Source of the DNA: Chloroflexota bacterium
Lineage (GTDB): Bacteria; Chloroflexota; Anaerolineae; UBA2200
Assembly (NCBI GenBank): GCA_030607875.1
Contig: JAUWJD010000004.1
Coordinates: 1-64,000 of the forward strand
Direction: 5' to 3'
Length of the DNA stretch: 64,000 bases
The notes beneath the pieces are model-generated. The model was not told where the DNA came from and did no database searches. It was given only the letters and a program-made list of their open reading frames with translations. Shown here piece by piece: positions 47,543 to 57,755 of the stretch (positions within the stretch are counted from its first letter, which is position 1; each line of letters begins with the position of its first letter). The translations under genes and the position numbers were made by a program.

Positions 47543-49426
47543 CTAGCCGCCCCGCCCCACTCTGGGCAGGAACTGTTCCAGTAGCAGCGGCGGGCCCAGG
47601 TGATACTCGGGCGCATCCCACTGCCGCCCGGCGCACCAACCTCCGAAAGAGTCCCCCAGGTCAACCCAAGGTTCCAACCGTCCTTCCACAACACTCACGG
47701 CCCCGCCCTCAATCTGTAACTTCACCACCTCGATCTGAAGGGGTCCCGCCGCAGTGCCAACCCTGCTTGTGTCCGTCAAGGTGACAGTCACCGTCTGAGC
47801 CAGCGGCTGACGCTGGAGTGGCATGGACCAGGTCCGCTCCGCTGCGCTCAGGCTAGCCATCGTTGTGGTGTAGACCCTTTGCTGCGTCTGCACCTGAACT
47901 TGCACATCCACGGGCAAAAGCCCATCGTTGGAAATCGTCAGCGTCAGTGTGTCCGCGCTTGCACCTACTCTGCTCAGCCCCACGTTTGGTGTCGCCGCCA
48001 GGAGGTACAAGCTCCAGTGCAGCCAGCGATGCACCGTCAGTGGAATCTCGTCCGGCGGCGGGTTGAATGCCTCACCGAGACTCAAGCCGACAGTGTAGGT
48101 ATTCGTCATCGTGATGCGCTGCGTAAACGACAGCGAGCTGGCGCCGTACACCTCGGGTGTCCAGGCCAGAATCCCCTGCTCGTACAGCCAGTCCATGACG
48201 TTGCCGGGTCCGGCGTACAGCCCCCGCGCCGTCCAGGTGTGGGGTGCGCCATGGAAGCCGTTCGCCTCGGTAAGCTGGCTGCCCTTGCGTGACAGCATCT
48301 CGTACCAGAACACGTCTGGCAGCTCGGCCTCGGCGGACCAGCCCCAGGGATGCAGCAGCGTATCGGTGCCGGATTGAAAGTCGCAAGCCATCACGATGTT
48401 GGGCCGCGCCAGCACGAAATCCCGGACGGCGCGGGTCTCTGGTTCGGAGAAGGCCACCGGGCCATGGTAAGTGTCCGCCCTGGGATCCTCATTGCCCAGC
48501 TCCCAGTGGCTGTCAAAATTGCGGTTGGGATCCACGCCGCCGGGCGGGTCCTCCCCGGCCAACCCGTCCCCATCGTTGTCTACCTGGACGACCTTTCTAC
48601 GCTCATTATCAAAGATCCCCACAAACGTACGGCTCACCAGGTGAGCTTGCCAGCCTTCGGCGAAGGGGGCATCGGGATGCTCTGCCACCCAGTCGGCATC
48701 GAATTCGTAGTGATACACGTCGTAGGTGCCATAGCCCGCCTCCTCGCGCCCATCCTCGTCGTACAGACCATCTCCATCGTCATCGCTGGCCGTCGGGTTG
48801 GCCGTCTTGCGCTGCCTCTGATCCGCATCCAGGAAGATGTCGTTGCCGTCGGGGTTCACGCAGGGGACGGCGTACACCGTCCGCGTGTCCAGCAGGTGGG
48901 TGATCAGCGGGTCACTGCCGTACTGCGAGGCCAGGTACCATAGGAGGTACAGCACCACCGGGCTGCTCACAGCCTCGCGGGCGTGGATCCCACCCTCTAC
49001 GTACAGCGCCGGCCGGCTGTCTGGCCCGCCCGTTGCCTGGTTGCTGATCCGTACCGCCATGATCGGCCGCTCTTGCCATGACCGGCCGATTTCCCTTGCT
49101 TCCACCAGCCCAGGATAGGCGCTCTGTAGTTGATTCAGGAACGCCACTATCTCCGCGGAGGTCGGGTAGTGGGTGAAATCCACCACGAAGGACGGATCGG
49201 GGAGGGGGATGTCTGCCGACCGGTGGGTGAGCATCGGACGCGAGAGCTGCTGGCCATGCTCACGTCGGTACAGATCATCAAGGCCTTCGATCCAGCGAAA
49301 ACGGTCGATGGGTGCCCGAGGCTGGGCCTGACCACGGGCCGGGCTGAGACAGAGACCCGCGATGATCGCGAGGATCAGAGCGCTCAACAGCAGATAGCGA
49401 TTCCTCAAAAGCTCAAGTGTGGCCAT
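47543..49426 (-). CDS. M14 family zinc carboxypeptidase, secreted
   Basis: YVEGGIHAREAVSSPVVLYLLWYLASQYG (HxxE), VPCVNPDGND, signal peptide. Confidence 0.88.
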   Translation of the reverse strand: MATLELLRNRYLLLSALILAIIAGLCLSPARGQAQPRAPIDRFRWIEGLDDLYRREHGQQLSRPMLTHRSADIPLPDPSFVVDFTHYPTSAEIVAFLNQLQSAYPGLVEAREIGRSWQERPIMAVRISNQATGGPDSRPALYVEGGIHAREAVSSPVVLYLLWYLASQYGSDPLITHLLDTRTVYAVPCVNPDGNDIFLDADQRQRKTANPTASDDDGDGLYDEDGREEAGYGTYDVYHYEFDADWVAEHPDAPFAEGWQAHLVSRTFVGIFDNERRKVVQVDNDGDGLAGEDPPGGVDPNRNFDSHWELGNEDPRADTYHGPVAFSEPETRAVRDFVLARPNIVMACDFQSGTDTLLHPWGWSAEAELPDVFWYEMLSRKGSQLTEANGFHGAPHTWTARGLYAGPGNVMDWLYEQGILAWTPEVYGASSLSFTQRITMTNTYTVGLSLGEAFNPPPDEIPLTVHRWLHWSLYLLAATPNVGLSRVGASADTLTLTISNDGLLPVDVQVQVQTQQRVYTTTMASLSAAERTWSMPLQRQPLAQTVTVTLTDTSRVGTAAGPLQIEVVKLQIEGGAVSVVEGRLEPWVDLGDSFGGWCAGRQWDAPEYHLGPPLLLEQFLPRVGRGG

Positions 49427-49889
49427 ACCTTCTCTTCGTCTCTACACCATCCTTCGTGCACCCGTACACCGATGAAGCTCGCTCCCATTATACCACCGCA
49501 ACTCCACACGTCAACACCTGGTGGCGGAAGGTAGTGTGTCCTTCGTACCGACGTAGCTCGATTGCTGTGTCACTGCGCTCTCTTATGTAGTATAGGGGCT
49601 TGTCCCCGTCCGTGACTTCCATAAAGGGCTATGCTACATACCCTGCTTTGCACCAGAGACCCAAAGACCGCGGACGAGACGGTCTGCCTGCCATCATGTC
49701 TTGTGACAGTAGGCTGCTCGCCACTCGGCAGGTCTTCTCACACCAGGGTGGGCATGGTGTTTCCCATCTGCTCTCGGAACCCGATTTCCTGAGCCAAAGA
49801 CCCACTATCCGGCGGAATGCCCAAAAGTGTGGTACAATAGGACATATCCGTACCGGAGGGATAGGCCGCACGCCAGTGGCGGGCACCCA

Positions 49890-51131
49890 ATGAACCGGCC
49901 CAGCCCTCGGCAAGGTCAGCCAAGGAGAATCTTGTCCAAACCATACAAATCCCCGACAGCAGGCACTCGTCCCGAAACCGATCTGCTTCTCTGCTGTGCC
50001 CAGGTCTGCGCGGATTCTGAAAGGGCCGAGCGCATCAGGGCGCTGCTCCGAGAAGACCTGGACTGGGAATACCTGCTTCAGACAGCGCAGCAGCACGCTA
50101 CGATGCCAATCCTGTATCAAAGCCTGACCACTGCTTGTCCGCAAGCCGTTCCCAAAGCTGTCTTGGATCAGCTCCGGGAGCATTTCTACAGCAACACACG
50201 GCGCAACTTTGCCCTCACCGGAGAACTGCTCAAATGTCTGAATCTGCTTGAGGCCCACGGCATCCCCGCCGTGCCGTACCGGGGGCCTGTGCTGGCAGCT
50301 TCCGTCTACGGCGACTTTAACCTGCGTCAGTTCGGTGATCTGGACATCCTGGTGCACAAGAAGGACGTCATGCGGGCCCAAGACCTGCTTATATCCCAGG
50401 GTTACCGGCCCGAATTCCAACTCAACCGCGCACAGGAGGCAGCCTACCTTCGGGCCCAGTCCGAGCACAAAGTTGTGCTCGATGAGGGCCCGGTTATCGT
50501 GGAGATCCACTGGCGACTCACAGAGGGATACTTCTCCTTCCCGCTCGACCCAGAGCAACTGTGGGAGCGCCTGGAGCCGGTATCGCTTGCTGGCAAAGAA
50601 GTGCAGACCTTCTCGCCCGAGGACTTGCTCCTGATCCTGTGCGTGCACGGCACCAAACACCTGTGGGAGCGGCTGGGGTGGATCTGTGACGTGGCCAAGC
50701 TGGTGTGCGCTCATGAAGCGATGAACTGGCAATGGGTTATGGAGCAGGCCTGCGCACTGGGCAGTGCACGGATGCTCTTCCTCGGCCTTTTCCTGGCCAA
50801 CGATCTCCTGGGTGCAGCCCTTCCGGCAGAGGTATTGCAAAGGGCGCAGGCCGACCCAATGGTTGTTTCGCTCGCCCGGCAGGTGCGACAATGGCTCTTT
50901 CTTGATCCCAGCGAGCGGCCTGGAAGCCTGGAAAGCTGCCTCTTCCACCTCAGAGCGAGAGAACGAACGCAGGACAGAGTACGATACTGCGTCCGCCTGG
51001 CTGTGACGACAACGCCTGGAGACTGGGCCCTCGTGCGGCTGCCGTCATCTCTGTTCCCTCTCTACTACGTGCTGCGGCCGATCCGGCTGGCGGGGAAGTA
51101 TGGACTGGAACTATTGAAGCGCTTACTCTGA
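49890..51131 (+). CDS. Nucleotidyltransferase family protein (PF14907-like), RiPP-associated
   Basis: LLEAHGIPAVPYRGPVLAASVYGDFNLRQFGDLDILVHKKDVMRAQDLLISQGY, IVEIHWRLTEGYFSF. Confidence 0.87.
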   Translation: MNRPSPRQGQPRRILSKPYKSPTAGTRPETDLLLCCAQVCADSERAERIRALLREDLDWEYLLQTAQQHATMPILYQSLTTACPQAVPKAVLDQLREHFYSNTRRNFALTGELLKCLNLLEAHGIPAVPYRGPVLAASVYGDFNLRQFGDLDILVHKKDVMRAQDLLISQGYRPEFQLNRAQEAAYLRAQSEHKVVLDEGPVIVEIHWRLTEGYFSFPLDPEQLWERLEPVSLAGKEVQTFSPEDLLLILCVHGTKHLWERLGWICDVAKLVCAHEAMNWQWVMEQACALGSARMLFLGLFLANDLLGAALPAEVLQRAQADPMVVSLARQVRQWLFLDPSERPGSLESCLFHLRARERTQDRVRYCVRLAVTTTPGDWALVRLPSSLFPLYYVLRPIRLAGKYGLELLKRLL

Positions 51132-51186
51132 TCAGAGGAATGCAGACCACGCCCCCCTGCCCGTGCGCAGCCGTCCGATAAACAAA

Positions 51187-51210
51187 AGCCCGCGGATTGC
51201 TCCGCGGGCT
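51187..51210. terminator. Bidirectional terminator hairpin between convergent genes
   Basis: AGCCCGCGG-ATTGCT-CCGCGGGCT with AACAAAA left and TTTG right. Confidence 0.8.
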
Positions 51211-51256
51211 TTGTGATCCGGGCAGGCCTCTTGTAGAGACGTAGCATACTACGTCT

Positions 51257-52528
51257 CTACGGTACGTTCTTTTTCACCACCGGCAGGTAGAGCTTGTACA
51301 CAATTGCCGGGCCTACTTCTGTCTCTGTAGGCGTCGGCCCCGCAGGTTCTGTCTCTGTAGGTGTCGGCCCCACAGGCTCTGTTGAGGTAGGTGTCGGCCC
51401 CACAGGCTCTGTCGGCGTAGCGGTTGGCGTCATCGTCGGCGTTGCTGTTGGGGTCGGCGTCGCTGTTGGTGTCTGCGTAGCGGTCGGTGTCGGCGCGGGC
51501 GGCAGGTACACAAAGGCCTCGTCCTCGGCATAGACGGTTGGCACTCCGGGGCTCTCCACCATCGCCATGTTGTACAAGTAGGTGCCAGCAGCCCAGCGAT
51601 AGGTGCTGGCCATGATCCACAGGTACACTCCCTCTCCTGGCTCCAATGTCCCCAGTTCCCAGGTCACCGTACGGGACGCCTCGTCAAAGACGCCCCCTTC
51701 GCTCACGCGTACCGTGTAAGGCGCAATCCCCTCCGGCAGGGTGTCCGTCACCACCACGTCGTGCGCTGCTGCGTCTGACTCGTTGTACACGTAGATATAG
51801 TACCAGAAGTTATAGGTGGCGACCACGTCACCATGAGGGCGGAACTTGGTGATACCAAGCCGCGCCTCCGGCCTGCTGGTGGGCGTCACGGTAGGTGTTG
51901 CCGTGCTCGTCGGCGTCGCAGTAGGTGTGGCCGTTGGCGTTGCTGTGCCTGTCGGTGTTGGCGTGCTCGTCGGTGTCGCCGTGCGCGTTGGCGTTGGAGT
52001 GGGTGTTTCGCAGTGGCGGAAGCAGGTGACATCAATCGCCTTGACCGCCTGAGCGAATTCAGCGGTGCTTACCCAGGCTGTGTTGGTGATACACTTGCCG
52101 GCAACCCACGTGTACGACCTGACCTTGATCCACCCGGTCCATGAGCCGTATGGACCCAAAGTGAACGGACCCCAGAACACCGAGTGCACCGTGGGACTGT
52201 ACACACCACCAGGGCTCACTTGCAGAACATAGACTTCGGCGGGCAAAGTATCTGTCACCATGACACTGGTGAAGGTATGGGTCGTGGGGTTGGTGACGTC
52301 GATGTAGTACCACAAGTTCCATCCAGCACAGTCGATATTGTCCCGGTTGTCCTTCGTGATTAGCAGTGGTGGAATCGTACCACCCTGTGCACTGCTCGGG
52401 AGCGCCCAGTCACCACTGCCCAGGAATGAGATAAGAACAAATGCTAGTGCCAGACCCAAAGTGAGTGCTAGCTTAGGGAGCCACCCTATCTCACGGACTT
52501 CTTCCCACACCGATCGAAGCTCTCCCAT
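51257..52528 (-). CDS. Surface protein with two DUF11-like domains and Thr-Pro-rich linkers
   Basis: MGELRSVWEE...TM; NLWYYIDVTNPTTHTFTSVMVTDTLPAEVYVLQVSPGGVY; TPTPTPTRTATPTSTPTPTGTATPTATPT; related second domain FWYYIYVYNESDAAAHDVVVTDTLPEGIAPYTV. Confidence 0.8.
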   Translation of the reverse strand: MGELRSVWEEVREIGWLPKLALTLGLALAFVLISFLGSGDWALPSSAQGGTIPPLLITKDNRDNIDCAGWNLWYYIDVTNPTTHTFTSVMVTDTLPAEVYVLQVSPGGVYSPTVHSVFWGPFTLGPYGSWTGWIKVRSYTWVAGKCITNTAWVSTAEFAQAVKAIDVTCFRHCETPTPTPTRTATPTSTPTPTGTATPTATPTATPTSTATPTVTPTSRPEARLGITKFRPHGDVVATYNFWYYIYVYNESDAAAHDVVVTDTLPEGIAPYTVRVSEGGVFDEASRTVTWELGTLEPGEGVYLWIMASTYRWAAGTYLYNMAMVESPGVPTVYAEDEAFVYLPPAPTPTATQTPTATPTPTATPTMTPTATPTEPVGPTPTSTEPVGPTPTETEPAGPTPTETEVGPAIVYKLYLPVVKKNVP

Positions 52529-53485
52529 CGTCAATTCCCCCTTCCCATGTTGGAGTCGTGACCCCTGCTCCAAGCTTCCGGTGAACAGTATAGCACACGA
52601 AGATGAAAAAAAGATGAACAGAAGCAACTCTGACCAAGGTCCTGAGCTCTCGCCAAGTCGTCGTTCGGCACGCCGTCAAGTTCGCTTGCCTGTCTGCAAA
52701 GAAAAAGGCGCTGCCCCAGCATCTTATCGTACGCAATCTTATACCATATTCTGAGAATTGTCAAGTTCAGACTCGGTTCCACAGCGTGTTGGTAGTCTGT
52801 GCGGTAGAGTATTCATCTCTCAGCAGATTCGAGCACGGTCATCCAACGCCGCGCAAAGGCCGGCCTCGAACTTCCCGGAATGGCGCAGGCGAACCAGCCG
52901 ACGGTGTTTGGCGCTGCTTTTTGAACTCGTCACGGTAGCGCCCTGGCGGCAACGAACTGCCTGCGCCCAATTCCCTGAGGGAAAGATGCACTATCAGACC
53001 AACACGCCGATAGTCAGAACGCCCGAAATGTAGTACAATTGCTTCTGCCATTGGTGCCTCTCCCTGGGCGGGTTCGCTTGTTAGGGAACAGGCTCACTTA
53101 TCACAGTCACCCTTGGCTTACAAGACAGCATTTATGCAGTTCGATTGGGTGCAAAGCGCCGGAAAACAGGATCATGACCATCAGCCACGCCACGGGAACC
53201 TCGACCTTTCTCAAGTCTGCGCTCGTCGTGGCGCAGAGCTGTTATCCCTTTGGCTGCTTCGACGATCCGCTGATCGTGTTTCCAAATGCGATCATCCGCT
53301 GCCGCCCTCGCAGACAGCTTGGATGCTTGGTAGGCTCCAAACGCCGAGCGTGCCAGAAAGCATATACCTGCGGGCTTGTCGGTACAACTCGGCCTGGAGA
53401 CGAAGGCGATTGGCCGTCATTCCGTCGTACGCCCCGCAGCAGGCTTCATCGATGAGAACTGCCATATTGGGGAGATGCTAAGGTC

Positions 53486-55270
53486 ATGAACCCACAGATT
53501 CTGCTTATGCTGGGCACCGTGTTGGCAGCGGTGGTGCTGTTTTCCTGGGACAGGTTACCCACCGATGCAACAGCGCTGGGCATCCTTCTTTTTCTGATCC
53601 TCACAGGTCTGCTGCCGCCCGAGAAGGCGTTCGCCGGTTTCGGCAGTGACGTCGTGGTGATGATGCTGGGTCTGCTGATCCTGATGGCAGCGCTGGCCCG
53701 AACGGGCGTGACCGACTTTGCCGCACGTGCGCTTCTGCACTGGGGCAACCAGAGTTCCAACCAGCTCCTTCTCGTGGTGATGATCGCCGCAGTGTCCCTG
53801 GGCGCGTTCATGAGCAACACCGCAGCTACTGCATTCTTCCTCCCCATCATCATCGGGTTGGCCCGCCGTGCCAAGATCAGCGCGGCAAAGCTGCTGATGC
53901 CGCTGGCCTTTGCATCGATTCTGGCCAGTTCCATCACTCTCGTGAGCACCTCCACCAACATCATCGTTAGCGGTCTGATGACAGAGCACAACATGCCACC
54001 TATGGGCATGTTCGAGCTGGCGCCGGTCGGCCTGCCCATTGCCATCGTTGGGGTAGTCTACATGTTTGTGCTAGGCCAGCGCCTGGTTCCAGACCGCATC
54101 CCCACGGAACAGATCGAGGACTGGAGCGTACGCCTGTACTTGACCGAAATCCTGATCCTGCCTAATTCGTCCCTGATCGGAAAAACGCTTGCGGAATCGG
54201 GCATGGGACGCGACCTCAACCTGACAGTGCTGCGCATAGCCCGAGGCAAGACCCTCTCCCTGGTGCCAAAAGCAAGCACCCGCCTGAAAAAGGGAGACGT
54301 GCTGTTAGTTGAGGGCGAACGCGAAAGCATCCTGCAGGTAAAAGAGGTGGCTGGCATCGGCATCAAGGCAGACGTCGAGCTTCCCCACCCTGACCTGAAC
54401 ACCGAGGAAATCGGGCTGACCGAAGTCATTCTGCTGCCAGGCTCACCGCTGATCGGGCGAACGCTGAAGGGCCTCCGTTTCCGAGAACAGTATAGCCTAC
54501 AGGCTCTGGCGATCAACCGGCACGGTGCAAGGCTGATGCGTAAAATGAGCCGCATCCGTCTGAGAATGGGCGACGTGCTGGTGGTGCAAGGTGATCGCGC
54601 GCAGATTGCGGCATTGGAGAGGCAAGGCACCTTCCGCATCCTGGGATCAATCGACGAGAAGCTGCTCAACAGAGAGCGTGCTCCACTTGCGCTGGCCATC
54701 TTTGGCGGGGTGCTGGCTGTGGCGACGTTCAATTGGGTCTCGCTGCCAGTAGCAACGCTGCTGGGAGCGATGCTCGTCTTTGTGACACGCTGCATCACAC
54801 CTGAAGAAGCGTATGGCCAGGTCAACTGGAAGGCGCTGATTCTGATCGCCTCCATGCTGGGCCTGGGCGCAGCGATGCAGGCTACTGATACGGCAGAGTT
54901 CCTGGCCGCGCAGGCTGTAAAGGTCGTGGGACACTCACAGCCGGTCTGGATGCTCAGCGCGTTCTTTGCCTTGACGGTGCTGCTCACTCAGCCGATGTCC
55001 AACCAGGCCGCAGCGGTTGTCGTCCTGCCGGTGGCCATACAAACGGCCACGCAACTAGGCCTGAACCCGCGCAGTTTCGCCATGATGGTCGCACTGGCCG
55101 CAAGCTGCTCCTTCCTGACCCCGCTAGAGCCGTCTTGCTTGCTTGTCTACGGGCCCGGACGTTACCGGTTTGTAGATTTCGTCAAGGTTGGACTGCCGCT
55201 GACTCTGCTGATCTACATCATCTCCATCACCATGGTCCCATTGTTCTGGCCTGTCCAGGCGCTGCCATGA
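53486..55270 (+). CDS. SLC13/DASS family permease with TrkA-C (RCK_C) domains
   Basis: AAVSLGAFMSNTAATAFFLPIIIGLARR, FASILASSITLVSTSTNIIVSGLM; two central GxxL-type RCK_C repeats. Confidence 0.9.
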   Translation: MNPQILLMLGTVLAAVVLFSWDRLPTDATALGILLFLILTGLLPPEKAFAGFGSDVVVMMLGLLILMAALARTGVTDFAARALLHWGNQSSNQLLLVVMIAAVSLGAFMSNTAATAFFLPIIIGLARRAKISAAKLLMPLAFASILASSITLVSTSTNIIVSGLMTEHNMPPMGMFELAPVGLPIAIVGVVYMFVLGQRLVPDRIPTEQIEDWSVRLYLTEILILPNSSLIGKTLAESGMGRDLNLTVLRIARGKTLSLVPKASTRLKKGDVLLVEGERESILQVKEVAGIGIKADVELPHPDLNTEEIGLTEVILLPGSPLIGRTLKGLRFREQYSLQALAINRHGARLMRKMSRIRLRMGDVLVVQGDRAQIAALERQGTFRILGSIDEKLLNRERAPLALAIFGGVLAVATFNWVSLPVATLLGAMLVFVTRCITPEEAYGQVNWKALILIASMLGLGAAMQATDTAEFLAAQAVKVVGHSQPVWMLSAFFALTVLLTQPMSNQAAAVVVLPVAIQTATQLGLNPRSFAMMVALAASCSFLTPLEPSCLLVYGPGRYRFVDFVKVGLPLTLLIYIISITMVPLFWPVQALP

Positions 55271-55356
55271 GTCTGTGGAATGGTCAGTAGTTCGGGCGGA
55301 TAACCTCTCAATGGCGCAAGAGAGCATACCTGCTTTCGATGCGCGGAGATTTCTGC

Positions 55357-55362
55357 TATAAT
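55357..55362 (+). promoter_or_regulatory. Candidate -10 box for ppk2
   Basis: TTCGAT-(16 nt)-TATAAT upstream of the ppk2 ATG at 55429. Confidence 0.5.
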
Positions 55363-55428
55363 CTTTGGCATCCCGGAAGTTACAGCAGCTCTATCGCAGC
55401 ATCAACCGATTTGCAAGGAGACTCAATC

Positions 55429-56238
55429 ATGTCTGACCAACCCTTCACGCTCCCGACTGGTTCCAAGTTCCGTTTCAAAGAGTTCGATCCCGGCTGGACA
55501 GGGACGTTCAAGAGCAAGGGCGAAGCCAGAAAGCAGACAAAGCAGAACCTGGAGCGCCTGAACGAGCTTCAGGAAATGCTGTATGCGCAGAACAAGTCCG
55601 CCTTGCTCATCGTGCTACAGGGAATGGATACAGCAGGCAAGGATGGCGCGATCAAGCACGTGATGGGTGCCTTCAACCCCCAGGGGGTCCAGGTGACATC
55701 GTTCAAGGTGCCCACCGAAGAGGAATACGCCCACGACTTTCTGTGGCGCGTGCACAAGGCCACGCCCCGACGGCGCATGGTGGGCATCTTTAACCGCTCG
55801 CACTACGAAGACGTTCTGGCTGCGCGGGTGCTCCAAATCGTCCCCGAAGGGGTGTGGAGCAGGCGCTACGCGCACATCAATGACTTCGAACGGCTGCTGG
55901 CGGACAATGGTGTGGGCATTGCCAAGTTCTATCTGCACATCAGCCGAGAGGAGCAGGCGGAACGCTTGCGTGCACGCCAGCAAACGCCATCGAAACAGTG
56001 GAAGTTCTCACCGGGAGATTTGGAGCAGCGCAAGCTGTGGGATGACTACATCGCCGCGTTTGAAGACGCGCTGACAAAGTGCAACACCGAATACTCTCCG
56101 TGGCACGTCATCCCGGCAAACCGCAAATGGTACCGCAACCTGGCCATATCCGAAATCCTGGTACAGACGATGGCCAAAATGGATCTGCACTACCCAGATC
56201 CGGTGCCCGACATCGAATCCTACGTGATTCCGGAGTAG
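55429..56238 (+). CDS. ppk2: Polyphosphate kinase 2 family protein
   Basis: ALLIVLQGMDTAGKDGAIKHVMGAFNPQGVQVTSFKVPTEEEYAHDFLWRVHKATPRRRMVGIFNRSHYEDVLAARV. Confidence 0.95.
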   Translation: MSDQPFTLPTGSKFRFKEFDPGWTGTFKSKGEARKQTKQNLERLNELQEMLYAQNKSALLIVLQGMDTAGKDGAIKHVMGAFNPQGVQVTSFKVPTEEEYAHDFLWRVHKATPRRRMVGIFNRSHYEDVLAARVLQIVPEGVWSRRYAHINDFERLLADNGVGIAKFYLHISREEQAERLRARQQTPSKQWKFSPGDLEQRKLWDDYIAAFEDALTKCNTEYSPWHVIPANRKWYRNLAISEILVQTMAKMDLHYPDPVPDIESYVIPE

Positions 56239-56245
56239 AGCCTGA

Positions 56246-56276
56246 AGTGGCCGGCACTTGGCAAGTGCCGGCCACT
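56246..56276 (+). terminator. Hairpin downstream of ppk2
   Basis: AGTGGCCGGCACTTG-G-CAAGTGCCGGCCACT perfect 15-bp inverted repeat. Confidence 0.65.
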
Positions 56277-56315
56277 CCCCTGAGAAAGGCCTGTATTGAG
56301 AAAATGGAGGAAGGA

Positions 56316-57266
56316 ATGCCACGTACCGCTTTGTTCATGGACAGCACTACCGTCATGCCAGAGGGTTTTATCGAAAAGCACGGCGTCACCGTGATGCCTG
56401 TACCCATTTACGCTGGGGGAAAGGAATACCGAGACGGAGTGGACATCACACCCGATGAGTTCCTGTCTCTGTTGGAGACATCGAAGGAGCGTCCTTCCAC
56501 TGCAGTGCCAGGGCTGGGGGAATTTATGTCCTATTACGAGGGGCTGCTCAAAAAACACCACAACGTCGTCTATCCAGTACCCAGTTACAAGATCACGGGC
56601 CTTTTCGACGCTGCCATTCAAGCCGCAGAGCAGGTGCCAGGTGTCACCATCGTTGCTATCGACCCCCCCGAAGGGTTGGAAAAAGATCTGTATGCGCTTC
56701 GCTCCAACGATCCACAACTGGAGGCCCGGCTGGTTGGGATTCGCGAGTTGACGCCACCGATTATTGCAGTGATGAACACGGGCTTTGCTTCAGGCGCCTC
56801 TGGCCTTGTGGCGATGGCGGCCCTCACGGCGATGGGTGAAGGCCGACCAATGGCTGAGATCATCCGCAGCATGGTCACTGCCAAGCGAAACACCAACATC
56901 TACCTCATCCTCAACACGCTGGAGTACATTGTGGACCGGGTGGGGCATCTGCAGGCCTTTATGGGCACCTTGCTGAGGATAAAACCCATCCTGACCTTTA
57001 GAGGCGGGGACCTAGTGGATGCCGCCAGAGTGAGGGGCAAAGGGCAAGCCAAGCGAAGGATGATCGAGCTGCTGAAAGAGCGGGCAGGCAGCAGGCCAGT
57101 CGATCTCTATGCGCTGCACTCATTGGCCCAAGAGGAAGCCAAAGACCTCCTCGAACAAGCCAAATGCCACCTGAACGTCAGAAACTCATGGGTCGGCGGA
57201 ATCGGCGCATCCGTCAGCAGATACATCGGCAGGGGAGGCCTCGGCATCGCTTTCACAGTACTGTAG
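56316..57266 (+). CDS. DegV family protein (fatty-acid-binding)
   Basis: TALFMDSTTVMPEGFIEKHGVTVMPVPIYAGGKEYRDGVDITPDEFLSLLE, PSTAVPGLGEFMSYYEGLL. Confidence 0.93.
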   Translation: MPRTALFMDSTTVMPEGFIEKHGVTVMPVPIYAGGKEYRDGVDITPDEFLSLLETSKERPSTAVPGLGEFMSYYEGLLKKHHNVVYPVPSYKITGLFDAAIQAAEQVPGVTIVAIDPPEGLEKDLYALRSNDPQLEARLVGIRELTPPIIAVMNTGFASGASGLVAMAALTAMGEGRPMAEIIRSMVTAKRNTNIYLILNTLEYIVDRVGHLQAFMGTLLRIKPILTFRGGDLVDAARVRGKGQAKRRMIELLKERAGSRPVDLYALHSLAQEEAKDLLEQAKCHLNVRNSWVGGIGASVSRYIGRGGLGIAFTVL

Positions 57267-57386
57267 TCGCCTGACCTGCGCGCACTCTGCGCCGCTGGTC
57301 TTGCGGCTGCCCGATGCTTCCGGGCCGCATCGCAAGACCTTCCTGCCTTCACTGTGATGATACGTTGTTGAGGATTTGCCCCAGCA

Positions 57387-57713
57387 CTACTTCTCCCCAG
57401 ATTGCTCCTCAAGCCACGCTTCAGTGCCCACTTCACGGCGTCGCAGCAGGCTACTAATGCCCCTCTGCCGATGGGCGGCAAAAGTCACCTCATCCAGCTT
57501 CTCTGGATTCCAATCGAACCAGTGGCAAGGAAGCTCCTCACACCAACCACAATGTTCCAAGTGCTTTTCTTCCACACAGCACTGATAGCGCTCGCAGGTG
57601 CCCCAGAACATACGACCTTTCTGGGCCAAGCAACCGAAGCAGGTTCGCCCCAAGAAATCACAGGTGCCGCAGCGGTTGCCGCATACAGCAGCCAACTCTG
57701 GCTTGATGTCCAC
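57387..57713 (-). CDS. Cys-rich DUF3795-like protein
   Basis: CGNRCGTCDFLGRTCFGCLAQKGRMFWGTCERYQCCVEEKHLEHCGWCEELPCHWF. Confidence 0.8.
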   Translation of the reverse strand: MDIKPELAAVCGNRCGTCDFLGRTCFGCLAQKGRMFWGTCERYQCCVEEKHLEHCGWCEELPCHWFDWNPEKLDEVTFAAHRQRGISSLLRRREVGTEAWLEEQSGEK

Positions 57714-57755
57714 ATAGCCTCCAAGCTACCAAATGTAATCGATCGCCCCTTCTCG

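Noticed and set aside
47543-49426. M14 carboxypeptidase as part of the lasso cluster
   Set aside because: Opposite strand and carries its own signal peptide; association with the RiPP may be fortuitous, so not counted as a core component.
51290-52010. GTCGGCGTCGGCGTT tandem repeats as a noncoding VNTR or CRISPR
   Set aside because: Explained as codons for Thr-Pro-rich linkers of the minus-strand surface protein.
52758-53480. ORFs at 52758-53485 (e.g. 53039-53455, 53113-53481)
   Set aside because: Overlapping frames with no motif or RBS support; possibly decayed DNA between operons, not annotated.
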